64,000 nt of DNA. It comes from Lytechinus variegatus. Taxonomy: Eukaryota > Echinodermata > Echinoidea > Temnopleuroida > Toxopneustidae. Both the position numbers and the translations under genes were made by a program. Location of the stretch: the NCBI RefSeq assembly GCF_018143015.1, contig NC_054746.1, forward strand, positions 21,342,464 through 21,406,463, in the 5' to 3' direction. The notes under the pieces were generated by a model. The model was not told the DNA's origin. It did no database searches and saw only the letters and a program-made list of their open reading frames with translations. This document shows positions 11,931 through 23,400 of this stretch, in pieces (within the stretch, counting starts at the first letter, position 1; each line of letters begins with the position of its first letter).

Positions 11931-12239
11931 AGTAATAGTATCCTAAGTTAACCTCGCATGTTGTGCGAGTGGACTGATGCCAACGCCAGATCATTTTTTT
12001 TTGTGGGCGGACGGACGGACAATATAAAAACAAACATATTTGAGAATGAGATCACCACCAGTGCCAGTGGGTTAGTTTTTTGTTAAAATCGGACAATGCT
12101 GATACAGAATTGAACTATTCATGAAATTATTGTACTTCTACTACGTTCTAAAAAAGTTACAAGAATCTGAAAAGAAATTGTAAATTCCAACTCGTTTTTC
12201 GGTATATGGGACTGTGATAACAATGGCATTTCGACTTAC

Positions 12240-12406
12240 CTAAGTGAAACTGGATCTATCGTGTAAATCCATCCCTCATGCTCATACTCATTGGCCGCAC
12301 AAATTTTAACACGTTTATAAACCATATTTTTTAAACCAATGGGGTCCATTTGCCTGAATTCATCTCCCGTCACCACGCTCACGTTTTCCTCACTGGGCGC
12401 TGCCAT
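12240..12406 (-). CDS. GEMIN6: Gemin6, first coding exon (residues 1-55)
   Basis: ATG at 12404-12406 opens MAAPSEENVSVVTGDEF, followed by NMVYKRVKI and the strand GWIYTIDPVSLS of the Sm-like fold; vertebrate Gemin6 has GWVLTTDPVSANIVL at this place. The donor reads CTTAG|GTAAGT, ending at 12240, and leaves two bases (AG) that join C of the downstream exon to give Ser56, so the phases match exactly. The joined protein is 183 residues, a little longer than the ~167 of the human protein because of the N-terminal extension. The promoter should lie just above 12406; a small TIR repeat sits only ~120 bases upstream of the ATG. Confidence 0.93.
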
Positions 12407-12523
12407 TTTCAGGCAGCAAACAAAGTTGTTGCGCCAGCTACGATGAAGAAACGCGAATCTGTGGATTTAATTTCTTTTTTTTTCTGTTTTAAAACTAATA
12501 CAGTGAGAGTTCCTTGTGAAATG

Positions 12524-12678
12524 CAGGGGCCGCGGAAGCGGGGGGGGGGGGGGGGGGGGGCTTCAGCCCCCTTTTTTCCCAAAACTGTGTACTTAAACGT
12601 AAAAATGACAATCGGAATGTGATTTTTTGCAGGTCAGCCCCCCCCTCGATCAGTCTGAAAACCGTTCTGCGGCCCCTG
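12524..12678. mobile_element. Short TIR repeat with poly-G core, copy B
   Basis: It begins CAGGGGCCGCGG and ends GCGGCCCCTG. The interior matches copy A (556-732) in reverse complement, including the G-run/CTTCAGCCCCC junction and the CGTAAAAATG block. It lies ~120 bases upstream of the GEMIN6 start codon. Confidence 0.6.
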
Positions 12679-12736
12679 AAATTGATGCCAAAATTTATTA
12701 CCTATACAAAATCTATGACTTTATATAATCCTGTTC

Positions 12737-12975
12737 AATATTATCTCCATCATCGTCATCATCACCATCATGACCATCATCATCATCATCACAACTAGCA
12801 TATCCCACATCAATCATATCACCATCCTCCAGTAGATAAGGAATAGTCCATGCTATTGAATAGCTGGTAGAAGGAAAAAATCAATATCATGGTCATCATC
12901 ATCATGGTCATCATCATCATGATCATCATCATCATTATCATCATCATTATCTTCATCATCATCATCACAACATTT
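12737..12975. repeat. Interrupted (ATC)n / (ATG)n microsatellite
   Basis: Two blocks of imperfect CAT/ATC triplets are separated by a non-repetitive stretch. Flanking words such as CCATGCTATTGAATAGC at ~12850 recur at ~14402, so part of this DNA is duplicated. Confidence 0.85.
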
Positions 12976-14555
12976 ACATAGCCTAACCCACATCACTCAT
13001 ATCACCATCCTCCAGTAGCATCTCGTTAATGAAGCAAAGATTTTGAGGGGGGGGGGGGGCTAAATTTATAAAAAGATGTGAGCGAGCAAACAAATTGACC
13101 CTTAATGCTTACAATTTTTTTTCTTTAATAGAATTGGAGGTAATATTCAGAAATTGGTCAAATATTTTAAACTTGTTCTATCCTTTTTCTCCTTTTCTTC
13201 TTTGTCGAGAACATTTGGAAGGTTTATAGGGCCCCCAAGCCCCTACCCCTGTATTTGTACACCAGTACCATCATAATTATCATCCACATTATTACATCAA
13301 ATACTTGCCACAAAATAATTGACAAATAAACAATATAATCATTAATAGACCATAATCTATTAAGTCTATGGCTTGGGATGAATTTACAATCAAAGCAGAA
13401 CAATTTATGGAGTGGAGTGTATATTACAAAGTTTGCATTTGAACATACAATATCTAAAAAATATCTTCTATTAGCATTCAATATTGCATTAACTTCATAT
13501 CATGAAACATGTAATATCTCAGTAACATGATTTTCAAGCATGAGTAGCATGAACATAATCATAGACTTTCATTACATCTTTTCAAAATTAAATAATTCAA
13601 CATTATATAATACTATCAAATTTGAGAAATAATAAATTATAAACAAGGATTGTTTTGTCACAAAGGATATAAATAAACAATGTAAAATCAAAGTAAGTCA
13701 ATTCATGTTATAATCAAGGCAAGTTCTTTTTATTAGTAACTTTTAAAGTCAAACTCTCAATAATCTTTCAAATAAAAAGTACTCTAAAACAGAAATAAAT
13801 ACTTTTTATTTTAAGAACGCACCCCCCCCCAAAAAAAAGTGGAAACATATTATGTTCTGTTCGGATAGTGGGTTTTGTGATATTGAAGGAATATCAAAAT
13901 ACATTTTTGAAAAGTACATACAAATTGGGGCTTAAGAAAAAGGTTATAGGTTTAAATAATTTGGTCTTGCGGCCAGAACAATGTGACTATGTTTTTTAAT
14001 TGATAAACAATGTATGTTTCTTTAAGGATTGAGGGATGAATTACTAAAACAAATATTATTCAACATTCATGCATAATGAAATGTACCAAACAATAATCAT
14101 TGAAATTCTTTGCAAATTACTATTATCTTATTTCTCATTACATATTTTTCAATCAATTTCATCTGCAAGAATACATTAATTTGTAAATAAGGAGTGAATC
14201 GACAGCTGTGAGCAGTGAGAAGTAGTTACGCTAGAGTTCTATTTTAAAAGCAATACAGATGATTAAAGTATCTTCTTCATGATGAAAGATTTCCAATCAT
14301 CCATGTACTATATATTAATGTTCCCTTATTAACCTTTTCTCTATAACATTTCTTTTCTTTCTCTTATTATCTGCCTTTAATAATAGATAAGGAATATAGT
14401 CCATGCTATTGAATAGCTGGTAGAAGGAAAAAAATCCCTATCAAATTTTCAAAACATTAAATAGTTAAAAACAGCCATAGGCAAAGGCAAGGCCAGTGCA
14501 GTCTAATGCAAGTATATTTCGATTTGAAGACATAATTTGTCATGTAAACAATAAT
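12976..14555. other. AT-rich intergenic DNA
   Basis: G-run at about 13047-13060; otherwise AT-rich with no gene seen. A ~45 base segment at ~14386-14432 duplicates 12835-12882. Confidence 0.4.
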
Positions 14556-15661
14556 ACAAGTGGAATGCCTCTGGCCGTCTCACCTGCATCACGCGGTTCA
14601 ATATAGCAGCAGTGCTGACTTTGAATACTACTCTAACTCGCACAAGATGTTCAGTGATACATGGTTACTCTTATGTCCACTTTTTATGAACTAGACCAAT
14701 AAACTTACAGAGATATGATGGTTATTCACCAAAAAACCCCAACATGGCCAAAGTTCATTGACCTTACATGACCTTTGACCATGATCATGTGACCTGAAAC
14801 TCAAACAGGATATTCAGTGATACTTGATTACTCTTATGTACAAGTTTCATGAATCAGATCCATAAACTTTCAAAGTTATGATGGTAATTCAACAGATACA
14901 CCCAATTCGGCCAAAGTTCATTGACCTTTGACCTTGGTCATGTGACCTGAAATGTGCACAGGATGTTCAGTGATACTTGATTACTCTAATGTCCAAGTTT
15001 AATGAACTAGCCCAATAAACTTCCAAAGTTATGATGGTAATTCAACAGATACCCCCGTTTCGGCCAAAGTTCATTGACCCTAATGACCTTTGACCTTAAT
15101 CATGAGACCTGAAACTTGCACAAAATTTTCAGTGATGCTTGATTACTATTATGTCCAAGTTTCATGAATCAGATCCATAAATTTTCAAAGTTATGATGGG
15201 AATTCAACAGATATCTCCAATTCGGCCAAAGTTCATTGACCCTAAATTACCTTTGACCTTGGTCATGTGACGTGAAACTCATGCAGGATGTTCAGTGATA
15301 CTTGATTAACCTTATGTCCAAGTTTCATGAACTAGGTCCATATATTTTCTAAGTTATGATGACATTTCAAAAACTTAACCACAGGTTAAGATTTCGATGT
15401 TGATTCCTCCAACATGGTCTAAGTTCATTGACCCTAAATGACCTTTGACCTTGGTCATGTGACATGAAACTCTAATAGGATGTTCAGTAATACTTGATTA
15501 ACCTTATGGCCAAGTTTCATGAACTAGGTCCATATACTTTCTAAGTTATGATGTCATTTCAAAAACTTAACCTCAGGTTAAGATTTGATGTTGACGCCGC
15601 CGCCGCCGCCGTCGGAAAAGCGGCGCCTATAGTCTCACTTTGCTTCGCAGGTGAGACAAAA
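14556..15661. repeat. GTCTCACCTGC-ended repeat with ~155 bp internal units, copy 1
   Basis: The element starts ACAAGTGGAATGCCTCTGG, then CGTCTCACCTGCATCACG. It ends with a (GCC)n block, GCGGCGCCTATAGTCTCAC, and the inverse GCAGGTGAGACA followed by an A-rich tail. Inside are about five units each containing AAGTTCATTGACC and TGACCTTTGACC-type motifs, spaced 153-191 bases. Copy 2 lies at 41254-42120. Non-coding; superfamily not assigned. Confidence 0.85.
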
Positions 15662-16646
15662 AACAAACAAACAAAATCTAAACAGGTTTTTATCTTATTG
15701 ACATCACCATCATTACTTGGAAATTCTCTGAGGTGCATATCACAAAATGTTAATTATAATTTAGACCGGCTAAATATATTCTTAGAGATGTTCTCAATAT
15801 AAAATCTTCAAGAAATAAAGACTAAGAACTGATAAAATAGTTCTAAGATTTATCCCTCCTGGATGTTGAAAATAATATAATCTAATAAAGTGGCTTGAGA
15901 AATTCTATTAAATAGGGGCAAGAAAATAACTTTGAATATTTTTAAAGTATAGAATACACAAAGTGTGTTTCAACTTAATTTTTTAGAGGTTGAAATATTC
16001 ATACAAGAGATGGTATTTCTTTCATTAAAGTTTTCATAAGTCAATTCAGTCAGAACTTAGTTAGTACTGATACAGACTGAAAATTTTTACATGGCTCCAG
16101 GACAAAAGTCAATGATTATTTCGATTCATATTGGCGAGACATCTAGGAAAAACATAAGACGAGCAAGGACAGATGGGCACTCCTTTCAGACAGCACACCC
16201 CTGGAATAATAATGTAGAAAGTATTTCAATCACATCCCATCCCAAGTTTCTTTGCCAGTAGTTTCTACTTTGGAGGGTCTTTTTAAGGGTTTTCTTTTAA
16301 ACAAATATTTTTGCACTCCACCTGACAGTAGCCAGGGGCATCCTTTGCTAAAATGATCACCCAAGGTATGCCAAAATCCAAGCCTTTAATATGAATAAAA
16401 CGTTGCACATATACATTTCATGTTGGTCATCACTATCAATGAATTTTCTTTGCTTTTTTTCATTAATCAATTACACTTGTTTCGCTTTAGAAATTGCCTT
16501 TAAAAAATGAATCAATCTGCTGCAGTTAAGCAGAGTTGGAAATAAATAAATAAACAATGATAATATTTATAATATGTGAATTCTATTATGTCCTTCTGAA
16601 TTGTTATTTGGCAATCATATCATCTCAAGCAGACATTTATTTTCAA
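15662..16646. other. AT-rich intergenic DNA
   Basis: No gene or clear repeat was seen. A minus-strand AATAAA at 16636-16641 could be a distal poly(A) signal of the receptor-like gene. Confidence 0.35.
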
Positions 16647-17347
16647 GGGTGGTATTTCATAAAGCTGTTCATAAGAGACCCATGACTGGTGACATTTTCC
16701 CCACTTCCTAATCAGGGCCCCGTCTTACAAAGAGTTACGATTGATCTAATCAACCACAACTATGGAAAGCCAGCAACGTCAACATCTGAAATCCATGTCT
16801 GCTCGGCGGGTATATTTTCGATACATAATGTATCTTAATACATTTTCACCGTTTTCTCGACAATTAAGTAATCTTCTCTGTTTTCAAAGGACATTGTGCA
16901 AATTTCCTAAAGAAAAAATTATGTCAAGAATGGATTTCCATATACTTGAGGTTGATGGGATCAATCGTAACTCTTTGTAAGATGGGGCCCAGATCTTCAA
17001 TCAATTTGATTCCCATGAAGTTATATGAAATTCGACCTTCATCTATTCAAATTCTTGTTTAGCACAGTTTCAATGCAAAGTTTATCATCTGTCAATATAA
17101 GATTAATGTCATAGGAAAATCACTCATATTTCATTAGACAGGACATTCATGTAGCATAAGAAGAGGGCCACATTACATACAAGTTACTGTAATGGTTACT
17201 TCCAATGCATCTTTAATTTTGATTGGCTACTATATATAAAATGAGCATCATCACCCTCATAATTACCATAATATCAATTGTTATGCGAAGGCAAACAGGT
17301 CAACATAGTCATTTTAAACTTAAGAACAGCTTTATGAAACGCCCCCC
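16647..17347. mobile_element. Outer MITE with nested MITE, downstream of the receptor-like gene
   Basis: The left end GGTATTTCATAAAGCTGTTC and the right end GAACAGCTTTATGAAACGCC are inverted relative to each other and bound ~700 bp. A second TIR element (16715-16990) sits inside, indicating insertion of one into the other. Confidence 0.65.
16715..16990. mobile_element. MITE with 31 bp TIRs
   Basis: The TIR begins GGGCCCCGTCTTACAAAG and runs to GTTACGATTGAT. The right-hand copy differs at one base in 31. The element is 276 bp and non-coding. A related but shorter element lies at 43890-44036. Confidence 0.85.
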
Positions 17348-17363
17348 TTTGGTAAAGATTCAT

Positions 17364-17450
17364 TCAAATGTCCAATAGTTCAGCTTCACTGTCTCTTCTA
17401 CCACTTTCTAACAGACCTGCATCGCTGAACCGTCTTTCACTGTGCTGTTC
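17364..17450 (-). CDS. Receptor-like gene last coding exon: C-terminal tail
   Basis: Encodes EQHSERRFSDAGLLESGRR and then DSEAELLDI before TGA at 17364-17366. The tail is acidic and serine-rich, with two Leu-Leu pairs. The acceptor is TTATTCAG. The 3' UTR runs to lower coordinates and may contain the nested MITEs at 16647-17347. Confidence 0.88.
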   Translation of the reverse strand, partial: EQHSERRFSDAGLLESGRRDSEAELLDI

Positions 17451-20400
17451 CTGAATAACAAACAAACATAAAGTGAGAAATGTGAGAAATCAAACTAATG
17501 ACTTTATATGGCCCAGAAACAACATATGGAATATGTGATCAATAAACAGAAATATCCAAGCTTGATACCTCAATTTATGATAAGAAAAGAAAGACAACTC
17601 TTATCTAACATGACTTTTCTAGACTAAAAGTATGCATTTTTCATTAGAATTCTTCTAAACCTTACCATCAAGTTTTGATAAAGTACAATGCTTCAGCATT
17701 GAGATTAATTTGAAACAGAATATTGCAGCCCATCTAAAAAAATATTATTAATTGCAGTAAACAAATGTAGTTGGTGGGGAGAATGAATGCAAAATAACGA
17801 CTCAACTGAACTAAGAATTTGGACCTATTCATGTTCTTTTTTCACCAAATAATAAGCAGCTGACCTCAAAATACTAGAACTCTAATTCTGATCCATTGAT
17901 AAATCAGTAATTCTTTTGATGGATTTTGCCAAATATTTATTAATATGTTTATGTTTATCTCCTTTCATAAATATCAACTTAATGTTGGGGCGAATTCCCC
18001 CTTTAAAGAGAAATATTAAAACTAACATAGAGACTTACATCATTTTCGTGTGTCCCTTCATAGACGTGTTCATAGTTGGATGGTCTGAAGTTAATTGTTG
18101 CATTTCTGCCATACACATCATACCTCTCTGAATGTCTCTTCTTAATTCTCATATAGATGAAAGCAATAACGACCACCAGGAAGACACAGAGGGCGATGAT
18201 CGTACCGATAATCGCTGACATGGGCGATGATAGTCCTCGTTTATGCTGAGCTGCAGAAAAATGTTAATAATGGTGGAGGAAAAATTATCATGTATGAACC
18301 AGATATTGATTCCCACATGTTGGTTCTGTTTGTAAACATTTAAAAAAATCCCTATTCTTACTTGAGTATGAAAATAATTCTTATCTTTTGGAAAACTTCA
18401 AATGTCTTTGCATCATCAAAGATAAACAAACATTTATAAAAGTGAGGAAACAAACTTAGATAGTTTCACAAGTCATAGGCAAAGAAAAAAGAAAGAACAA
18501 ACAACTTGCAATTCAGTTACTGCTCATAAGGGAATGCCACAAATGAATGATATCAAATAACTTACTATTAAACAGTTTGTGGGTGGTAATTGCTACAGTC
18601 TTGGATCGTACTTCTCGAGTGACAGTGTCATTGTCCCATAGACCAAGGAGCTGTATGTGATATGTTTCGCCCTCTGTCAGGTTGCGTATCATGTATGATA
18701 GAGCTGAACGTTCTACTATCTCAGATTCCAATACTCGACTTTCGTCCTAGTTTGGGAAAGAAGTTTGTGGTTTCAGGTTATACTTCCAATATATCACAAG
18801 ATAAAATAAATTTTTCCTTTGGTAACCAAGATAGGATGACATACTGGTGAAACAGGATCGATATCATAGTAACTTACTTACTCACACACCCACACCCACA
18901 CATGCACCCCACTGACATTCATGCACTTCTGCATGCTCTCACTCAATTTATTCACACCCATAAACACCACCCTATCGACTATAAAGCACATTCTTACACC
19001 TGTTACTACCATTAACAATGTCAAACAGTTTCAGATGATGCAATGTATTATAAAAGAGTATTGTAGATGAAAAGCCTTGTTCAAGGGCCTTAGTGTTGGG
19101 GACTGAACCCTGAACTTTCATGTGATGGATCAGGTATCTTAGACCACCTGACTATGGCAGTTCCACTACTCTTTGAGAGATTGATGACAGACGATTTACA
19201 AAAAAACCCACACCCTCACCCACTCACACATTTTTAAAAGAGAACTTTGTACTAATCAGTATAAAGAAATACATTTTAAATTGGTGGATAAATAATATTA
19301 ACTATCGTGTAGTACAGAATATAAATACAATAAATATAATGAATTACTTTAAATGTGAGAGATCCTTAAACCACCAAAAGATAAAACATACAGGATTCCA
19401 AACTTTACAATGTGTCTTCCTCTTTTATACTAATGTGATACTAAAATTCTAAGATGTTTAATAAGGGGAGGAAAGAGACAGAAATTAAAAAAGCAAATAT
19501 CTTTTTAAAGAAATTGGTGGATAAATAATATTAAACTATAGTGTCGTACAGAATATAAATACAATAAATATAATACATTACTTAATGTGAGAGATCCTTA
19601 AACCACCAAAAGATAAAACATACAGGATCCAAAACTTTACAATGTGTCTTCCTCTTTTATACTAATGTGATACTAAAATTCTAAGATGTTTAATAAGGGG
19701 AGGAAAGAGACAGAAATTCAAAAAAGAAAATATTTTTTAAAGAAATTGGTGGATAAATAATATTAAACTATCGTGTCGTACAGAATATAAATACAATAAA
19801 TATAATACATTACTTAATGTGAGAGATCCTTAAACCACCAAAAGATAAAACATACAGGATCCCAAACTTTACAATGTGTCTTCCTCTTTTATACTAATGT
19901 GATACTAAAATTCTAAGATGTTTAATAAGGGGAGGAAAGAGACAGAAATTAAAAAAGCAAATATCTTTTTAAAGAAATTGGTGGATAAATAATATTAAAC
20001 TATAGTGTCGTACAGAATATAAATACAATAAATATAATACATTACTTAATGTGAGAGATCCTTAAACCACCAAAAGATAAAACATACAGGATCCCAAACT
20101 TTACAATGTGTCTTCCTCTTTTATACTAATGTGATACTAAAATTCTAAGATGTTTAATAAGGGGAGGAAAGAGACAGAAATTCAAAAAAGAAAATATCTT
20201 TTTAAAGAAATAACGAAATGATCATGCTACAGCTATCTTAATTTCAAGTCACAAAAATATATGAAAAGTGAGATATATCAGACGAATGAAACAAATATTA
20301 AAGAGATGCATGCATTCATGACACTGCTGAAGTAAAAATGGTATCAAATTTAAAATCTCAACAAAATCGCACACCAACTGAAATCAATGTATCCATAATA

Positions 20401-23400
20401 CTGTTATAAACTAAAATATTCTAATTACCTTTGATACAACCATGAGTCGCCAGCCAACTATGTGAGAAATGATTTCCCTTGGTAATGCCGACCACCTAAT
20501 GGATGCTGTGGTCGTTGTGACTTCATAGATCTCAATGTCAAATGCATCTCCAGGGTATGGGATGGCTAAGGAAAGGAAAATAATGAATACAGAACTAAAA
20601 TAACATGAATCGGGCGAAAAAATGGTGGAAACAAAGGAAATTTGTCCCATCATATGAAAATTATCTTGGATTAAAACTGTGTATTACTGTTTGAATCCAT
20701 AAAATAGTGAATATATTGGATTAAATATTATTATAGTAGGTTTTTAATCTGAAAATTTTTATGATAATCCATGTAGTATACAATAATAATCTGAATCTTG
20801 AATATTTTGTTACATATATTTTTGAATTAATAAACATTATTATCCTTCAATTAAAAATATCTAACATTGAGTGGTTGTGTATAAAGTATTGTGAAAACAG
20901 TTACAATACCTATTTACAATAACAACTTTATAAAATTAGTATAGAATCATCAAGGTTCATCCCCTTGTTCACAAATAGGGCATAAATACATTAGTAAAAT
21001 GAGTAGAACAATGTTAGGAGAGTTGACTACTTTTATAAAATATTGACAAAATACAGTTTTCCCCTTTTAATGCTAAAGGAGTAGTGATCACTTACATGGT
21101 AGCCAGAGTGTATCGACTTCAATTTTACTCGTCTGTAGATGGATGCCGACCTGAGCACTTGATGAGCCAACCAAAACAACAAGCTGTACAACGTAGCTCC
21201 TAGCTGGACGTAAGTCTAAGATGGTATATTTTCGCAGCTCAGGCCTAAACAAAATTGAGGCAATAATTTTTTTTAATTATTGGATTTCATTGAAATTTCT
21301 TTTTTTGTCATTAATACACCATATTTCACTTATCATTACTTTAAGACAGAATGCAACTTTTATTCCACCTGAAAAACCTAACACTCACCCATCCTCCATT
21401 TCCCCATAACAGTATTCTTGGTATTCCTCAATCCTCATAATAATTAGTATCTGAGATTATGCAATCAGTGGCCAAAGTAAAGGGTGTCCAAAACTTGTGG
21501 TCGAATCTACTGTTACTAAAGCAATAGCTTTCAAGATCATAATGTCAAGGTAACTTTGGTCATAGCAGCTAGTGCCTGAATGACACAATAGTAGTCAGAC
21601 CATTAGTTGTTGTGGCTTTAGTAACTGTGGTAAGAGCACTTGGTGCTCAACCTATTGTGGTAGCAGCAACAATAATTTATATGTTGGTGCTCATTGTCTG
21701 ATATTATGTAGTCAGATAATACAAGATCAAAGCAGTGGGTGTCAAAGAATGTGAGTTCACAGTAAATAAAATAATAAATGTTATTGTAGCAAATAAAGTT
21801 CATGGCATTTGCTTTAAGAGCAGCTAGGATCAGAGAAATTGACAGCAAAATGTTGTGGCTGTAGACACTAGTTTTGATCCATTTTTTTACTGTTAAACTG
21901 TCACTGTATGGAACAATTTGTGGAGGGCATCATGAGATAAAACATGTATTAATTTACCATCCAAGACGATCCAGTCGAATCAACATTACTTGGATTAATC
22001 CATGATTGAGATTTCGAGGTTGTAAAGAATGTGAAAAAAATTAATCACGTCTGAGATATGTGGTTGATGTAATATCTTTGTTCAACAGCATTTTGGCTCA
22101 AGGTTCTCTTTGAATTCTTTTGTGTTTCGATGTGCAAACTATCCTAGAGTGTAAGAATGCAAAACACATACTTTACCTGAAAGACACTGTACTGTTCCAT
22201 GGTTTGCCACCATACGTTAGCTCTCTGTACTTGAGTCGGAACTGTCCGATATACTGTCTCTGCAGATCTGTCAGTCCAGGCCACCTAATAGTCGCACTTC
22301 TTGCTGATGTGTTGGTTACAGAAATGTTGATTAGGAAAAACGAAAGTGGCAATGGGAGAGGCTTGCTGGCCATGTTGTTGCTTGGAGGAACTGTAAGACA
22401 ATTGGACGGTACAATTATATAGAATGATAGAACTGGAAAATGTACAGGTGGGCGAGAGTGTATTTCACAATCAGCTTCTTGATTTTATTTAAACATAAGA
22501 AAGTGTGTGACTGGTATTAGTAGCCACAAATGATTTATGATTATTTCTGCCATTTATTATAATCACCATCATTAAGCATTCTGAATGTCTGTGATTCTGC
22601 ATTCTATATAATAAAGTATCCCTAAAACTGCAATGTAAAATGAATACTTCTTTTAATTACTCACAATCATAGCACACCCATTCCAGGCAACAGGTATCTG
22701 CTACACGGACCTGTACAGGGTAGGGACACTCAAGCTGTTTGGGCATGGTTGTTGTGCTATTACATACGTTGCGACATGAAACTGTCCCATCATGACAGCG
22801 ACATCTGAGGTCACATCCTTCCCGCCATTCCATTCCATTCTGATAGATCTTGTTGCTATGGCTGCAATCACCATCTAAAAAAATACAGAAGAAATACAGA
22901 AGAATTATGATTAAGATATACTTTTGGGTAATTGTATATTTGGTAATATAAGTCAGTTACAAACTTTTTTAGTATTTGTATGCTGTTTGAACCCAGCTTT
23001 TCTCCCTTACTATTTTATGCTCGAAAATATATCCACTTGATAAATATTTCATTAAAAACAACCTACATGCAGGATATTGCATTATTTCATTTCGGTCATG
23101 GAATTACAAGGGAAATAACCAGAATTACCAGAGTTATTTCAACAAAACAAAAATGTCTTAAAAAGTAAGACTTGCTTTGTACCAATACCGACTTTTATGT
23201 TGTAATTCCTACTCATATTAACTATGTATATTCCAATGATATTGGTATACTAAGAATATTATTGTTTTCACTATCAATATGATGTTAGATTATAATCTTT
23301 CTCATATGGAATTTCCATCTTAAATCCAAGGTGCTAACTACACATTGATAGAACAAAGCTAACCTTATAGTCAACATCATCTCTTATCTTTAAACTCTTA

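Larger units (their letters stand above)
8027..12239 (-). other. GEMIN6 intron (4.2 kb)
   Basis: The intron is bounded by a strong donor (GTAAGT) at 12239 and acceptor (CAG) at 8027. It is AT-rich and carries a 1.5 kb TIR transposon (10291-11824) and an adjoining hairpin (11825-11930). No further Gemin6 exon is needed, since the two coding exons join in frame. Confidence 0.85.
18747..20428 (-). other. Receptor-like gene intron with SINE-like and 232 bp tandem repeats
   Basis: The intron separates the two halves of FN3-4. It contains a tRNA-like segment (19080-19165) and four tandem 232 bp units (19281-20210). Confidence 0.8.
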
